In this document: positions 52,521 to 61,520 of the stretch, piece after piece
How positions within the stretch are numbered: the first letter of the stretch is position 1
Layout: each line of letters begins with the position of its first letter
NCBI GenBank assembly: GCA_016188115.1
Contig: JACPIK010000002.1
Span: 806,077 to 870,076 of the forward strand
DNA: 64,000 nucleotides
From: Candidatus Woesearchaeota archaeon
GTDB taxonomy: Archaea; Nanobdellota; Nanobdellia; Woesearchaeales; GW2011-AR9
Direction of reading: 5' to 3'
The notes under the pieces: model-generated
Told to the model about the DNA's origin: nothing
Database searches by the model: none
What the model saw: the letters and a program-made list of their open reading frames with translations, nothing else
Program-made: the position numbers and the translations under genes

Positions 52521-53624
52521 TTACTTAGAACAGCATCTAATCTTCTCACACACATATTCCACATCGTCGTCAGTTAATGAAGTATGTGTTGGCAAACAAA
52601 GAATATTATTCGCAATCCATTCAGTATTAGGTAAAGACACACTATTCCACTCGCGATACGATAAATGTTGATGTAACGGCTTAAAGAAGTACTTACGTAC
52701 CATCACACCTTGTTTCTCTAATTCCTCAGCTAATTGATCACGATCCATACCAAATTTCGCAGCATCAATAATGATACTAAAAAAGAAATTCGCATTAAAA
52801 GAATCGCGTTGTTCACGCTGAAAATGAACCCCGCTAACATTAGCCAGATATTTTTTGTACAACGACACAACATGTTGCTTAGCAGCTACCGCTTCATCAA
52901 TGTGTGCCAAACTATCAAGACCTACAATTGCATGAAGTTCACTCATCTTTGCATTAGTACCAATAAATTCACTATCATACGCATTATATAACCCAAAATT
53001 GCGAGCTTTCTTCAAATATTCAATCAATGCTGGATGATGTGTGGAAACTAATCCCCCCTCTACAGAAATTAAAGTTTTGGTCGCATGAGTGCTAAATGTT
53101 TCTGCAGCACCAAACCCGCCGATTTTTTTTCCTTTATACGTTGAACCAAAAGCATGTGCGGCATCAAAAATCAAAGGGACTTTATGTTTATCCGCAATAC
53201 GCTGCAATGCATCGATATCACACGGATTACCAAACACATGCACACCCATAATTGCCACTGTCTTTGATGTAATTGCTTTCTCAACAGCAACAGGATCAAG
53301 GGTGTAGGTTTCTTTGTCCACATCAACAAATACAGGCGTCAATCCCGCAGCAACCGCCGCATGCGCACTCGCAACAAACGTGAAACTGGGAATGATAATT
53401 TCACCCTTAGTACATCCAAGACCCTGCAATACCATAGTAATGGGATACGTGCCATTAGAAAACGCTAACGTGGGAGTAGACATATACGCTGATGCTTTAG
53501 CTTCAAATTCTTGTGCAAATGGACCATTGTTAGTAAGAAGACCACTCTCAAACGCACTCTTAGCCCGTTCACAAAAGAGATTAAAATCATGAAGTTTTGG
53601 ACGAACAAGATTGACTTTACGCAT
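52521..53624 (-). CDS. DegT/DnrJ/EryC1 family sugar aminotransferase
   Basis: A PLP enzyme of about 367 residues. SAHAAVAAGLTPVFVDVDKETY, LIFDAAHAFGSTYKG (PLP Asp) and FSTHATKTLISVEGG (Schiff-base Lys) are all present. It is more distant from perosamine synthases than the paralogue at 41864, with a Thr-His-Ala-Thr-Lys active-site loop. The frame opens at ATG 53657, but the TATA box at 53647-53654 is centred 26 bp before the ATG at 53624, which starts MRKVNLVRPKL and is preferred. Confidence 0.82.
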   Translation of the reverse strand: MRKVNLVRPKLHDFNLFCERAKSAFESGLLTNNGPFAQEFEAKASAYMSTPTLAFSNGTYPITMVLQGLGCTKGEIIIPSFTFVASAHAAVAAGLTPVFVDVDKETYTLDPVAVEKAITSKTVAIMGVHVFGNPCDIDALQRIADKHKVPLIFDAAHAFGSTYKGKKIGGFGAAETFSTHATKTLISVEGGLVSTHHPALIEYLKKARNFGLYNAYDSEFIGTNAKMSELHAIVGLDSLAHIDEAVAAKQHVVSLYKKYLANVSGVHFQREQRDSFNANFFFSIIIDAAKFGMDRDQLAEELEKQGVMVRKYFFKPLHQHLSYREWNSVSLPNTEWIANNILCLPTHTSLTDDDVEYVCEKIRCCSK

Positions 53625-53646
53625 ACTACTAACAAGACCAAAACAA

Positions 53647-53654
53647 GTTATAAA
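53647..53654 (-). promoter_or_regulatory. TATA box of the aminotransferase gene
   Basis: TTTATAAC on the minus strand, centred 26 bp before ATG 53624; it decides that start. Confidence 0.6.
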
Positions 53655-53715
53655 CATTATGAATTAGAAAACAGAATACCACAACACATAAAAGACCATT
53701 CAGCATCGTTTCTCC

Positions 53716-55044
53716 ATGCCAGAACAAGCATACAAGTCCATCCTTCTCAAACTCGCTGAGAAAAAGATCTCTTATCTGCTCCTGCGCTACCCCCACATCC
53801 ATCATCGCCCTCTCACTGATCTCGACCTTCTTGTAGAAACAGATGAAGACTATCGCAAAGCCAAAAACCTGTTACTCCGTGACGGCTTCATTGAAATCGA
53901 TAAAGAAGGATATCGATCTTTTCTCGCCAAAAAGCAAGACAGCGAATTGCTCGTCATCGACCTCTACAAAGAAGTATCTTGGTTAGGATGGATCGTTCTA
54001 ACCAAAGAAGAGCTCTTTAAACGAAAACAAACACCGCAACCCACCATCGTTGTGCCAAGCAATGAAGACGAACTGCTGATTTACGCTGCCCAAGCTCTAT
54101 TTAAAAATCACGGACTTAACGAATACAAAACCACACTTCTTCATCATCTTCTAGACAAAAAACTTGATTACAAGTATATCCTCAAACAAACCAGCGATAA
54201 TAATTGGAATGCCGCGTATAACTTGCTCATCACTAAACTTCAAGACCGTACCTCTGCCGCAATTCATTTTAGTACCTTTGAAATTGTAACGTCACTTCTG
54301 CGCTCAAGTGTAGATACTTCTCGCCTCATCCAATTAGTAAATAGAACCTTGCGATTTCTTGCAAAAAAAGTGATTCCATCTAAACGCACCACAACTATCT
54401 GCTTTATCGGTGTTGACGGATCAGGAAAATCAACCATAATTAAGAATACACAACAACACCTCCCAACGTTTTTCGAAAAGTTCAGCCTCAAAATACAAAA
54501 TATTTACTTTGGTTGGAAACCATTTCTTCCCACAACAAGGATTATCTCTGGCGTGATGAGAAAGAAAGAATACAAAATTGTAGAAAAAACTAATCAGACC
54601 AAGCAAACTGATCAAAACAAGTCCAAAACAAGTTTCAAACAATCAATCATCTTCACCTATACATTTATTGACTATCTCGCAAAATACTTTTGGAATGTTG
54701 GATTACGTCACACTAGCCGTCGAATCTTACTCATTGACCGTTATTTTTACGATATGTTTGTGCACTACCAGCATGTGCGTGAAAGTCGTTGGTGCCAATG
54801 GCTAATACAAATCTATCCACGACCAGATTTTATCTTCCTACTCAAAGCACCCATTGAAGTTATCGAAGCGCGCAAGCAAGAAATGAGTCACCAACAATTA
54901 GTTGATCATTACCAAACCTATGAAAAGATTGCAACATTGGTGAACATTCCAGTGATTGAAACAAGTGGTGCTAAAGACAAAACAGTCGATGTACTTCTAG
55001 AAGCGATTTGGAGAGATGTGGCGAAGAAATACGCGAAAGATTAG
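53716..55044 (+). CDS. Two-domain protein: nucleotidyltransferase-like plus thymidylate-kinase-like P-loop
   Basis: A 442-residue protein. The N-terminal part (to about 200) has YLLLRYPHIHHRPLTDLDLLVETDED, which fits the nucleotidyltransferase-like fold of aminoglycoside-type or polysaccharide-cluster proteins. The C-terminal part starts TTICFIGVDGSGKSTII (P-loop at about 233-240) and contains LLIDRYFYDMFVHYQH, the DRY motif of thymidylate kinases, and FIFLLKAPIEVIEARKQEM. Such fusions occur in glycan clusters, where they may phosphorylate a sugar or lipid; true dTMP kinase activity is unlikely. A weak TATA-like CATAAAAGA (53687-53695) lies 26 bp upstream. Confidence 0.6.
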   Translation: MPEQAYKSILLKLAEKKISYLLLRYPHIHHRPLTDLDLLVETDEDYRKAKNLLLRDGFIEIDKEGYRSFLAKKQDSELLVIDLYKEVSWLGWIVLTKEELFKRKQTPQPTIVVPSNEDELLIYAAQALFKNHGLNEYKTTLLHHLLDKKLDYKYILKQTSDNNWNAAYNLLITKLQDRTSAAIHFSTFEIVTSLLRSSVDTSRLIQLVNRTLRFLAKKVIPSKRTTTICFIGVDGSGKSTIIKNTQQHLPTFFEKFSLKIQNIYFGWKPFLPTTRIISGVMRKKEYKIVEKTNQTKQTDQNKSKTSFKQSIIFTYTFIDYLAKYFWNVGLRHTSRRILLIDRYFYDMFVHYQHVRESRWCQWLIQIYPRPDFIFLLKAPIEVIEARKQEMSHQQLVDHYQTYEKIATLVNIPVIETSGAKDKTVDVLLEAIWRDVAKKYAKD

Positions 55045-55081
55045 GCTATTGGGTGGCACAGAGTCTCTAGTTCAACAAATC

Positions 55082-55089
55082 TTAAAAAG
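55082..55089 (+). promoter_or_regulatory. TATA box of the GT4 gene at 55111
   Basis: TTAAAAAG centred about 26 bp before the GTG at 55111; supports a leaderless GTG start. Confidence 0.6.
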
Positions 55090-55110
55090 CCCCAAAACCC
55101 CTAATTTTAC

Positions 55111-56115
55111 GTGAAAATCACCTACTACGTACACGATTTATCATTTCCCCTCGCTGAAGGCATCCGTAAACAAGCTTGGTGGATGGCGCAAGCTATGCGT
55201 AAAGAAGGACACGAAATAGAAATAATTTCTACTTCAAGAAAAAACATGACCTTAGCGCGAGAAGGAATTACCGTTCGCTATATCAAATCATTTCACAGCA
55301 TAGAAGTAAATACTGACATCATGCATTATCTTTCTCATCCTTCACCACTATTTTTACGTCTAGTACAAAGAGTAAATGCAAAAAAACAAATTTTAACATT
55401 CTTTGATGGAAACTGCAACGGATTTTGGCAACGCCTCTGGACGCCACTCCTCCTGCCTTCATTTCAAAACAGAATTGATCACATTACCTACCAAACAAAA
55501 TATCAACAGGATGTTTTAGAGAAAACACCATTTAAAGACATCGCAAAAACTCGTATTGCCCCATTGATTCCAAATTATAAACGATCAGCCTCACGTTCCC
55601 TTGTTCCTTCGCTTCTGTTTATGAGTCATTTAAGCCCCTACAAAGGAATTCAAGATGTTCTTGATGCATTTGAAAAAGTAAGAAAGAATATTCCCGATCT
55701 AACTTTAACTATTTGTGACTCCTCAATTAAAACCAATACAAAATATCATCGTCGAATTAAAAGAACCGCAGGTATAACCTTCAAAGGAAAAGTTGATTCA
55801 CAAGAAGAACTCTCCAAAGCATGGATCTATCTTTATCCCGTACATGGAGCGCAAGAAACATTCTCAGTTCCCATTTCATTAATCGAATCAATTCAAGTTG
55901 GAACTGCATTTATTAGCACTAAAGTTGGCGGCGTAGCCGAATATTTCCCTGAAAAATTCTTGATAGATCCTCAAAATCCCGATCAACTCGCACACAAAAT
56001 CATGACTCTTCTCACCACCACATCTATTCCAAAAATGAAACGGAAAATAGATAATAAAGAAACAATAAAAGCATTCAAAAAAATCTACCGTTTACAAGAA
56101 GAAAATGCTAAATAA
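55111..56115 (+). CDS. Family 4 glycosyltransferase (GT-B)
   Basis: A 334-residue GT4 enzyme. The N-terminal acceptor domain opens YYVHDLSFPLAEGIRKQAWWMAQAM; the donor domain has LLFMSHLSPYKGIQDVLDAFEKV and ETFSVPISLIESIQVGTAFISTKVGGV, where the family's Glu pair is reduced (GAQETFSVPISLIES). It would extend a lipid-linked glycan in the cytoplasm. It starts with GTG and is followed by a second transferase-like gene after 8 bp. Confidence 0.8.
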   Translation: MKITYYVHDLSFPLAEGIRKQAWWMAQAMRKEGHEIEIISTSRKNMTLAREGITVRYIKSFHSIEVNTDIMHYLSHPSPLFLRLVQRVNAKKQILTFFDGNCNGFWQRLWTPLLLPSFQNRIDHITYQTKYQQDVLEKTPFKDIAKTRIAPLIPNYKRSASRSLVPSLLFMSHLSPYKGIQDVLDAFEKVRKNIPDLTLTICDSSIKTNTKYHRRIKRTAGITFKGKVDSQEELSKAWIYLYPVHGAQETFSVPISLIESIQVGTAFISTKVGGVAEYFPEKFLIDPQNPDQLAHKIMTLLTTTSIPKMKRKIDNKETIKAFKKIYRLQEENAK

Positions 56116-56123
56116 AAACAACC

Positions 56124-57851
56124 ATGACATCCATAACCCAGAAACAATTTGAACATATTCTTCGAACGTGGACCGCAAAGAAAATTGACAACATCGTCAT
56201 TGATGATCTTCTCAATATTGAAAACGTGCCATTATGGTGGTTTTATGAACGTCTTGTAGAAATAAACTTTCTTCCATTTGAAAACAACATGAAACAAATG
56301 CTGCATCTAATTAACAGCCAAGAACAAGATTCAACATTCAAAAAAATTCAAAAAAAAACAAAACGCCTGCTCTTTCAACGCTATCTCATATATCACGAAC
56401 AAAAAAATGCTCGTCTCTATTCTAAATATCATAAAATCAAGTTTGAAATAAACCACGAAACACAAAGTACGCAAAGAGAAACCAAAGACATCGTATTTTT
56501 AAGTTATCTTACCCAAGTCCGCCAAGAAAAAAACATGTCAAACATCTCTTTTTTTCGCCTAGATAATCTGCTTAACGCATTTGAAAAAAATTCTGACAAA
56601 ACAACAGAAGTTATCGTTATTGCCAATCCCAACGCCAAAGAGAATACTCTCTTAACCAAAGTTGCAACCCTCTATCCTTATCTCACAACACAGATACGCG
56701 AACAAGCAGCTATTGCCGCAAAACAAAAACATCAACAATGGAAACAAATCTCACCGAAAATAAAACAAGACTTGCTTACCATCCACTACATTAAATTATA
56801 TCCTTACATTGAAAATTATCTTCAATTCCTCTTCTCCTACGAATTTATGTATCTTACCCATTTGTATTATTATGGATTCAAAGAATATCTCCAACAGCAT
56901 CAAACCAAAGCCGTAGTTTTAACAGCCATTAGTAGCCTCTACGAAAAATGCCTGCTCGCCGCAGCTTCATCATTACGCATTCATTCATATATGGTTCAAC
57001 ACGGAATTGCCACTGGCTTTGCCAATAATGATATTGCACCGTTATTCTCTATTACCTTTTGCGTCATGGGACCAAAATATAAACAAGACCTTCTCAATCA
57101 AAATATCCCTGAAAATACTATTAAAGTTACAGGCCCTTTAATTTTTGATGAAATTATCCCTTATCTTAATAACGGATCTAACGAATCTAATTATGAACTG
57201 AGTAACAAATCAAAAGACCAGAATCTCTCTCAGCAAAATCAAAGTCTTCTGTTCATGACTTCTCCCGTCGTTGAGGACAACTTTTTAAGCAAAGAAGAAT
57301 ACTTTAAACGTATCAAAATTATTTTGGAAAAGCTAATTCCCCTCTCTAACCTGCCTATCACTATCAAGCTACATCCACGAGAACAATACGCCTATGAATA
57401 TCAAAGAGTAGCCCAAGAATTAGGAATGCATAATGTTACTATTTCAACTGAAAGCACACGAGAACGCCACTTTGAATTAATTCGCAATTGTAGCGCGTTC
57501 CTTAACTTTGGCTCAACCACTGCCCTTGAAGCCATGATGCTAGGCAAACCTATTGTAACCATCGATCCCTTTGACGAAGGTAAAAACCCATTCAACACAT
57601 TCATCCGTGAAAGCGACGCAACATCTAAAGTTCGCTATGACGCAGACATAACTGCCTGTGTGCAAGAAACATTGGATTTTCCTTCAACTCTCAAAAAACA
57701 ACGAGAACGCTTTGTCCATGAACACTGTTCTACCATGAACGGCAACGCACCCCAACGTATCGTGAATGTGATTTTAGAAACAATTGACGGCAAAAAAGAA
57801 ACGCCAAAAAAAACACGAGCAAAGAATGTGGTATTGATGAAAACGAAATAG
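56124..57851 (+). CDS. GT-B-fold capsule/teichoic-type transferase-like protein
   Basis: A 575-residue soluble protein. The C-terminal half has a GT-B donor-domain pattern like capsule or CDP-glycerol glycerophosphotransferase proteins: VQHGIATGFANNDI, LPITIKLHPREQYAYEYQRVAQELG, and FLNFGSTTALEAMMLGKPIVTIDP. The N-terminal half is Lys/Gln/Asn rich and helical. The substrate cannot be told. No membrane segment is seen. It is co-transcribed with the GT4 gene upstream and its 3' end faces the RmlB fusion gene. Confidence 0.6.
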   Translation: MTSITQKQFEHILRTWTAKKIDNIVIDDLLNIENVPLWWFYERLVEINFLPFENNMKQMLHLINSQEQDSTFKKIQKKTKRLLFQRYLIYHEQKNARLYSKYHKIKFEINHETQSTQRETKDIVFLSYLTQVRQEKNMSNISFFRLDNLLNAFEKNSDKTTEVIVIANPNAKENTLLTKVATLYPYLTTQIREQAAIAAKQKHQQWKQISPKIKQDLLTIHYIKLYPYIENYLQFLFSYEFMYLTHLYYYGFKEYLQQHQTKAVVLTAISSLYEKCLLAAASSLRIHSYMVQHGIATGFANNDIAPLFSITFCVMGPKYKQDLLNQNIPENTIKVTGPLIFDEIIPYLNNGSNESNYELSNKSKDQNLSQQNQSLLFMTSPVVEDNFLSKEEYFKRIKIILEKLIPLSNLPITIKLHPREQYAYEYQRVAQELGMHNVTISTESTRERHFELIRNCSAFLNFGSTTALEAMMLGKPIVTIDPFDEGKNPFNTFIRESDATSKVRYDADITACVQETLDFPSTLKKQRERFVHEHCSTMNGNAPQRIVNVILETIDGKKETPKKTRAKNVVLMKTK

Positions 57852-57917
57852 ATTTAGAAAAATTAGATATATCTCGTTCGGGAAAATATTTTATTACCAC
57901 GTTCAAACTGTCAGTTT

Positions 57918-59408
57918 CTACCTTCTCTCTCCCGCAGCAACGATTTCATCCATCTTAATTCGATGTCCTGCATCAATAAAACACCCTTCACGCAGTATGG
58001 CTCGAGAGTCAATCGAAGTACCAGGACCAACATAAACTGTATCTTCAATAACCGTCTCGCTATTAATCACACATCCCGCACTAATAATCACATTATTACC
58101 AATCTTAACATTAGCATTAATCACGGCGCCAGGACCAATAAACGTTCCTTCTCCCACCAACACACCAGGACTTAAGAACGCATGAGGATGAATAAGAGTC
58201 AATAACTTTAAACCTCTTTCTTTGAGTTTACGACTCACTTGAGCGCGACCTGCATTCTCACTAATAGCCACAACAGCCCCTTCAATTCCTGCTAAATCAG
58301 GGATTTCTTCCGTGCTTCCCAACATAGGATGGTCAGCTGGTCTCTCAACAGCTGGATTTTTATCAAGAAACCCCGCAATAGCATGATCTCCTAATAATGA
58401 TAAAGTATTAAACACAACACCCGCATGACCTGCGCGATTAGCCCCTGCAATAACAATTTTGTTTATTTTATTCCACCATTGAGGATGAGATTTATACCAC
58501 TCAATAGTATTTTCAATACCAGCTTCAAACGGAATTTTTGGTCTCCAACCAAGAGAGTGAAGTTTAGAACAATCAAGAGAATAACGCACATCCTGACCCT
58601 TACGATCAGCAACCCGTTCAATCCAACCATCATCTTTACCTAATGCGCGTAAAATCGTCTGCGTAACTTCAAGATTAGTTCTCTCATTATTGCCACCAAT
58701 GTTGTAAATTTCACCAATTTGTCCATAATGCAAGACAAAATCAACCGCATCACAGTTATCGCGTACATGAATCCAGTCACGAATAGGATGAGGATTATGC
58801 AACGGCACTTTTTTACCCTGCAGCAAACGAGTTACAAAACAAGGAATAAGTTTTTCTGGATGTTGAAATGGACCATAATTATTAGAACTACGCGTAATGA
58901 GTAATGGAATTTTGTGAGTGCGAAGATAACTTAATGCGAGCATCTCTGCTGCTGCTTTCGACGCAGAATAAGGGCTACTAGGCAACATCCGATCCGTTTC
59001 CTTAAAACTGCCTTCAAGAATATCACCATACACTTCATCAGTTGAAATGTGCAAGAACTTTTTGATATTGTGCCGTTTCACTGCTTCAAGCAGCACATAC
59101 ATCCCAAAAATATCGGTACGTACAAATGAATCTGAACTAATAATAGAACGATCAACATGAGTCTCCGCAGCAAAATTAACCACCCAATCTACTTGTTGAC
59201 ATAGCCTATTAACTAAATGGGTATCGCAAATATCACCATGCACAAAAGTATAACGAGGGTCTTGTTCGACCTCACGCAGATTATCTTTGTTGCCAGCATA
59301 CGTGAGCTTATCTAGATTGATGACATGATAATCAGGGTACTTTTCCAAAAGCAGTTTAATGAAACAGTTGCCAATAAAACCGCTACCCCCAGTGACCAGT
59401 ATTTTCAT
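57918..59408 (-). CDS. Fusion of dTDP-glucose 4,6-dehydratase and NeuD/PglD-like acyltransferase
   Basis: A 496-residue fusion. Residues 1-310 are an RmlB-type dehydratase with TGGSGFIGNCFIKLLL, HISTDEVYGDI (Thr, Asp, Glu) and SPYSASKAAAE (Tyr, Lys), all intact. From about 313, KIVIAGANRAGHAGVV begins a PglD/NeuD-like Rossmann domain, followed by left-handed beta-helix repeats (about 410-480: GVLVGEGTFIGPGAVINANVKIG). The enzyme could form a 4-keto-6-deoxy sugar and, after amination, acylate it. The C-terminal half resembles the separate protein at 60136. Leaderless from the TATA box at 59430. Confidence 0.85.
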   Translation of the reverse strand: MKILVTGGSGFIGNCFIKLLLEKYPDYHVINLDKLTYAGNKDNLREVEQDPRYTFVHGDICDTHLVNRLCQQVDWVVNFAAETHVDRSIISSDSFVRTDIFGMYVLLEAVKRHNIKKFLHISTDEVYGDILEGSFKETDRMLPSSPYSASKAAAEMLALSYLRTHKIPLLITRSSNNYGPFQHPEKLIPCFVTRLLQGKKVPLHNPHPIRDWIHVRDNCDAVDFVLHYGQIGEIYNIGGNNERTNLEVTQTILRALGKDDGWIERVADRKGQDVRYSLDCSKLHSLGWRPKIPFEAGIENTIEWYKSHPQWWNKINKIVIAGANRAGHAGVVFNTLSLLGDHAIAGFLDKNPAVERPADHPMLGSTEEIPDLAGIEGAVVAISENAGRAQVSRKLKERGLKLLTLIHPHAFLSPGVLVGEGTFIGPGAVINANVKIGNNVIISAGCVINSETVIEDTVYVGPGTSIDSRAILREGCFIDAGHRIKMDEIVAAGERR

Positions 59409-59429
59409 AGAAAATCAGGGCAAAACTGG

Positions 59430-59440
59430 CTTTTTAAAGA
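59430..59440 (-). promoter_or_regulatory. TATA box of the RmlB fusion gene
   Basis: TCTTTAAAAAG on the minus strand, centred about 26 bp before ATG 59408. Confidence 0.65.
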
Positions 59441-59532
59441 TTGTGGAATGGTGAGCTTAATTATCCCCTAGTTTAGATTCATAGTTTAGGTTTATAACCT
59501 AATAACATCTCAAATATAATTAGCATCATAAT

Positions 59533-59540
59533 TTATTTAA
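59533..59540 (+). promoter_or_regulatory. TATA box of the gene at 59564
   Basis: TTATTTAA-type box centred about 27 bp before ATG 59564. Confidence 0.45.
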
Positions 59541-59563
59541 ACAACTAAATAAGATTTAAAAAA

Positions 59564-60130
59564 ATGATTGTAAGAGAAGTCCTGCGAGAGTTAGGCGTCC
59601 AACCGTTCGATAGAAAACGTGATTTTAAACAGATTATGGAACAAGGTTTTGCAAGATATGCAAGACCGACAGCAGCAGAGACACTAGAAGAATTTGCAAG
59701 TCATCCTGGGTTTAATTATGAAAATATTGATGGGGCTGTAGTTTATCAGGAAAATAGACTTCAAGCAGCATATCTCTTTGGAGATTCAGAGAATAGTGTA
59801 TTCTATATCACTGGTGAAAAATGGTCAAATTTTCAAGCAAAATTAAAAAAACACCTTGAGGGATCAGATATTTCTTATCCTCGTCCAATAGATTTCCAAG
59901 AAGCAATAACAGTTGGAGATAATGATCTTGCAATAAAACTTGTAACAGTAGCGGCACGAGATTATGCTTTTGGTATGGGCAGACAATTATGGACAACATG
60001 TTGGTCGGGTGAAAGTCATCAACTGTTCCGTATCAACCACCAGCTTGGTTTTAGAGAGGTTTTTGCTTTTCCATCTTATTTTGAAAATGGAGATGATGCA
60101 GAGTTCATGGTTGCGCAACCTAAAGAATAA
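59564..60130 (+). CDS. Protein of unknown function, possibly GNAT-like
   Basis: A 188-residue soluble protein I do not recognise. The C-terminal stretch LFRINHQLGFREVFAFPSYFENGDDAEFMV resembles the end of an acetyltransferase fold (Asn, then LGF, then a strand), but no acetyl-CoA loop is evident. The N-terminal part is helical and charged. It has its own TATA box and lies between glycan genes on the other strand; its stop codon is 5 bp from the convergent neuD-like gene. Confidence 0.4.
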   Translation: MIVREVLRELGVQPFDRKRDFKQIMEQGFARYARPTAAETLEEFASHPGFNYENIDGAVVYQENRLQAAYLFGDSENSVFYITGEKWSNFQAKLKKHLEGSDISYPRPIDFQEAITVGDNDLAIKLVTVAARDYAFGMGRQLWTTCWSGESHQLFRINHQLGFREVFAFPSYFENGDDAEFMVAQPKE

Positions 60131-60135
60131 TTTTC

Positions 60136-60771
60136 TCAAATTCCCTTTGCTGGCACACCCACAACTTTCGTTCTTGCAGCCACCTCGCGAATCACCACTG
60201 CACCTGCTCCAACGATAGAATACTCCCCAATAACAACATCAGGAATAACGCTTGCCCCCGTGCCTAAAAAAGCACCCTGCCGAATTTTGACTCGTCCAGC
60301 AAGATGACAGCCCGGCCCTAAGAAAGTATGATCTTCAAGTACGTTGTCATGATCCACCGTTGACGCCGTATTGATAATCACATTATTACCAATAGAGACA
60401 TTATGTGTTAACACCACATTCGCCCCAATAAACACGCCATCTCCAAGACGACTCGATTGAGAAATAACAGCCGAAGGATGAATCACAGACACAACCTGCA
60501 ACCCATTTTCTACAAGAGCCGTATAACATTTCTCACGAAAGACATTATCACCGATACACAGATGAAACCCATCAATACGTTGTTCGTGTGCTACTTTAAT
60601 TGCATCGGCAACGCTGCCAAACACGGGCAACCCTAACACTTTGGTTCCATGAAGTGAAGAATTATCATCTAAAAATCCCACAACTTCAAACATTTTGAAC
60701 TGACGAACAATATCTAACACGACTCCTGCCTGTCCATCTGCGCGTGCGCCAATCAAAATAATTTGTTTCAT
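60136..60771 (-). CDS. NeuD/PglD-like sugar O- or N-acyltransferase
   Basis: A 211-residue protein: a Rossmann-like substrate domain (ILIGARADGQAGVVLDIVRQF, EVVGFLDDN) and a left-handed beta-helix with hexapeptide repeats (GVFIGANVVLTHNVSIGNNVIINT and on to VIGEYSIVGAGAVVI). The likely catalytic His is in STVDHDNVLEDH. Such enzymes acetylate amino sugars in sialic/legionaminic acid or bacillosamine pathways. The neuA-like gene lies 2 bp upstream, so it is part of the neuB-neuA-neuD-type operon. Confidence 0.85.
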   Translation of the reverse strand: MKQIILIGARADGQAGVVLDIVRQFKMFEVVGFLDDNSSLHGTKVLGLPVFGSVADAIKVAHEQRIDGFHLCIGDNVFREKCYTALVENGLQVVSVIHPSAVISQSSRLGDGVFIGANVVLTHNVSIGNNVIINTASTVDHDNVLEDHTFLGPGCHLAGRVKIRQGAFLGTGASVIPDVVIGEYSIVGAGAVVIREVAARTKVVGVPAKGI

Positions 60772-60773
60772 GA

Positions 60774-61511
60774 CTAAACCTTTTCTTTCTTCTGTTTCGA
60801 TACCAAATACTCACCATACGCAAAATCATCGAATGTATCAATATCCAGAGCCCGTTCTTCCTCAATTAAAATGTAACTCATTTTCTTGCCATACAACGAA
60901 TCTGTCGATAGATTAGTAACCTGAGTAATATCTACCACACCATTCAATCGGTAAAGCGGCGGCAAATCCTGACTGCGTAATTTCTCATCAGGCTTACCCA
61001 GATCAATAAATGGCACAGCAAAATCTCCTTCCAGCTTTTTCATCCAATACGGATGATGTTGCGCCTTGGTTAGAGAACGAACTGAATCAGCACCACTCTT
61101 CACAACCTGCATAATAGCATTGTCAATATCTTCAACTTTTCGCAGGGGAGAAGTAGGACGAAGAATCATAACATAATACGGATGAAAACCTTGCTTATTC
61201 AACTCTTCCACCGCATGAGTAATCCAGTCTTTATCAGTGGCAAAATCATCAGCATATTGCATAGGACGCACAAACGGCACATCAATACCTTCCTTACGAG
61301 CCAACGCAATCACTTCTTGATCATCCGTAGAAACAATCACACGAGACAACAACGTAGACTGCTTCGCCACATGAAATGTATGCGCGATTAATGGCTTGCC
61401 ATTGAAAATGTGCACATTCTTATGCGGCACACGCTTGCTTCCAGCTCGCGCAGGAATAATGGCAACAATTGGTTTGTCTTTGAGGAAATGGAGAATTTGT
61501 TGTTGATCCAT
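60774..61511 (-). CDS. CMP-sialic-acid-type synthetase (NeuA family)
   Basis: A 245-residue cytidylyltransferase. IPARAGSKRVPHKNVHIFNGKPLIAHT is the CTP-binding loop, VIVSTDDQEVI follows, and LRPTSPLRKVEDID is the sugar-binding motif. It would activate a nonulosonic acid (sialic, legionaminic or pseudaminic type) as its CMP derivative. AGGGGGT 5 nt before the ATG is a good ribosome-binding site. It lies 9 bp after neuB and 2 bp before the neuD-like gene. Confidence 0.88.
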   Translation of the reverse strand: MDQQQILHFLKDKPIVAIIPARAGSKRVPHKNVHIFNGKPLIAHTFHVAKQSTLLSRVIVSTDDQEVIALARKEGIDVPFVRPMQYADDFATDKDWITHAVEELNKQGFHPYYVMILRPTSPLRKVEDIDNAIMQVVKSGADSVRSLTKAQHHPYWMKKLEGDFAVPFIDLGKPDEKLRSQDLPPLYRLNGVVDITQVTNLSTDSLYGKKMSYILIEEERALDIDTFDDFAYGEYLVSKQKKEKV

Positions 61512-61520
61512 ATATACCCC

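Noticed and set aside
53089-53592. Long open frames on the plus strand opposite the aminotransferase gene
   Set aside because: They are shadows of the minus-strand gene, with no promoter or recognisable motif.
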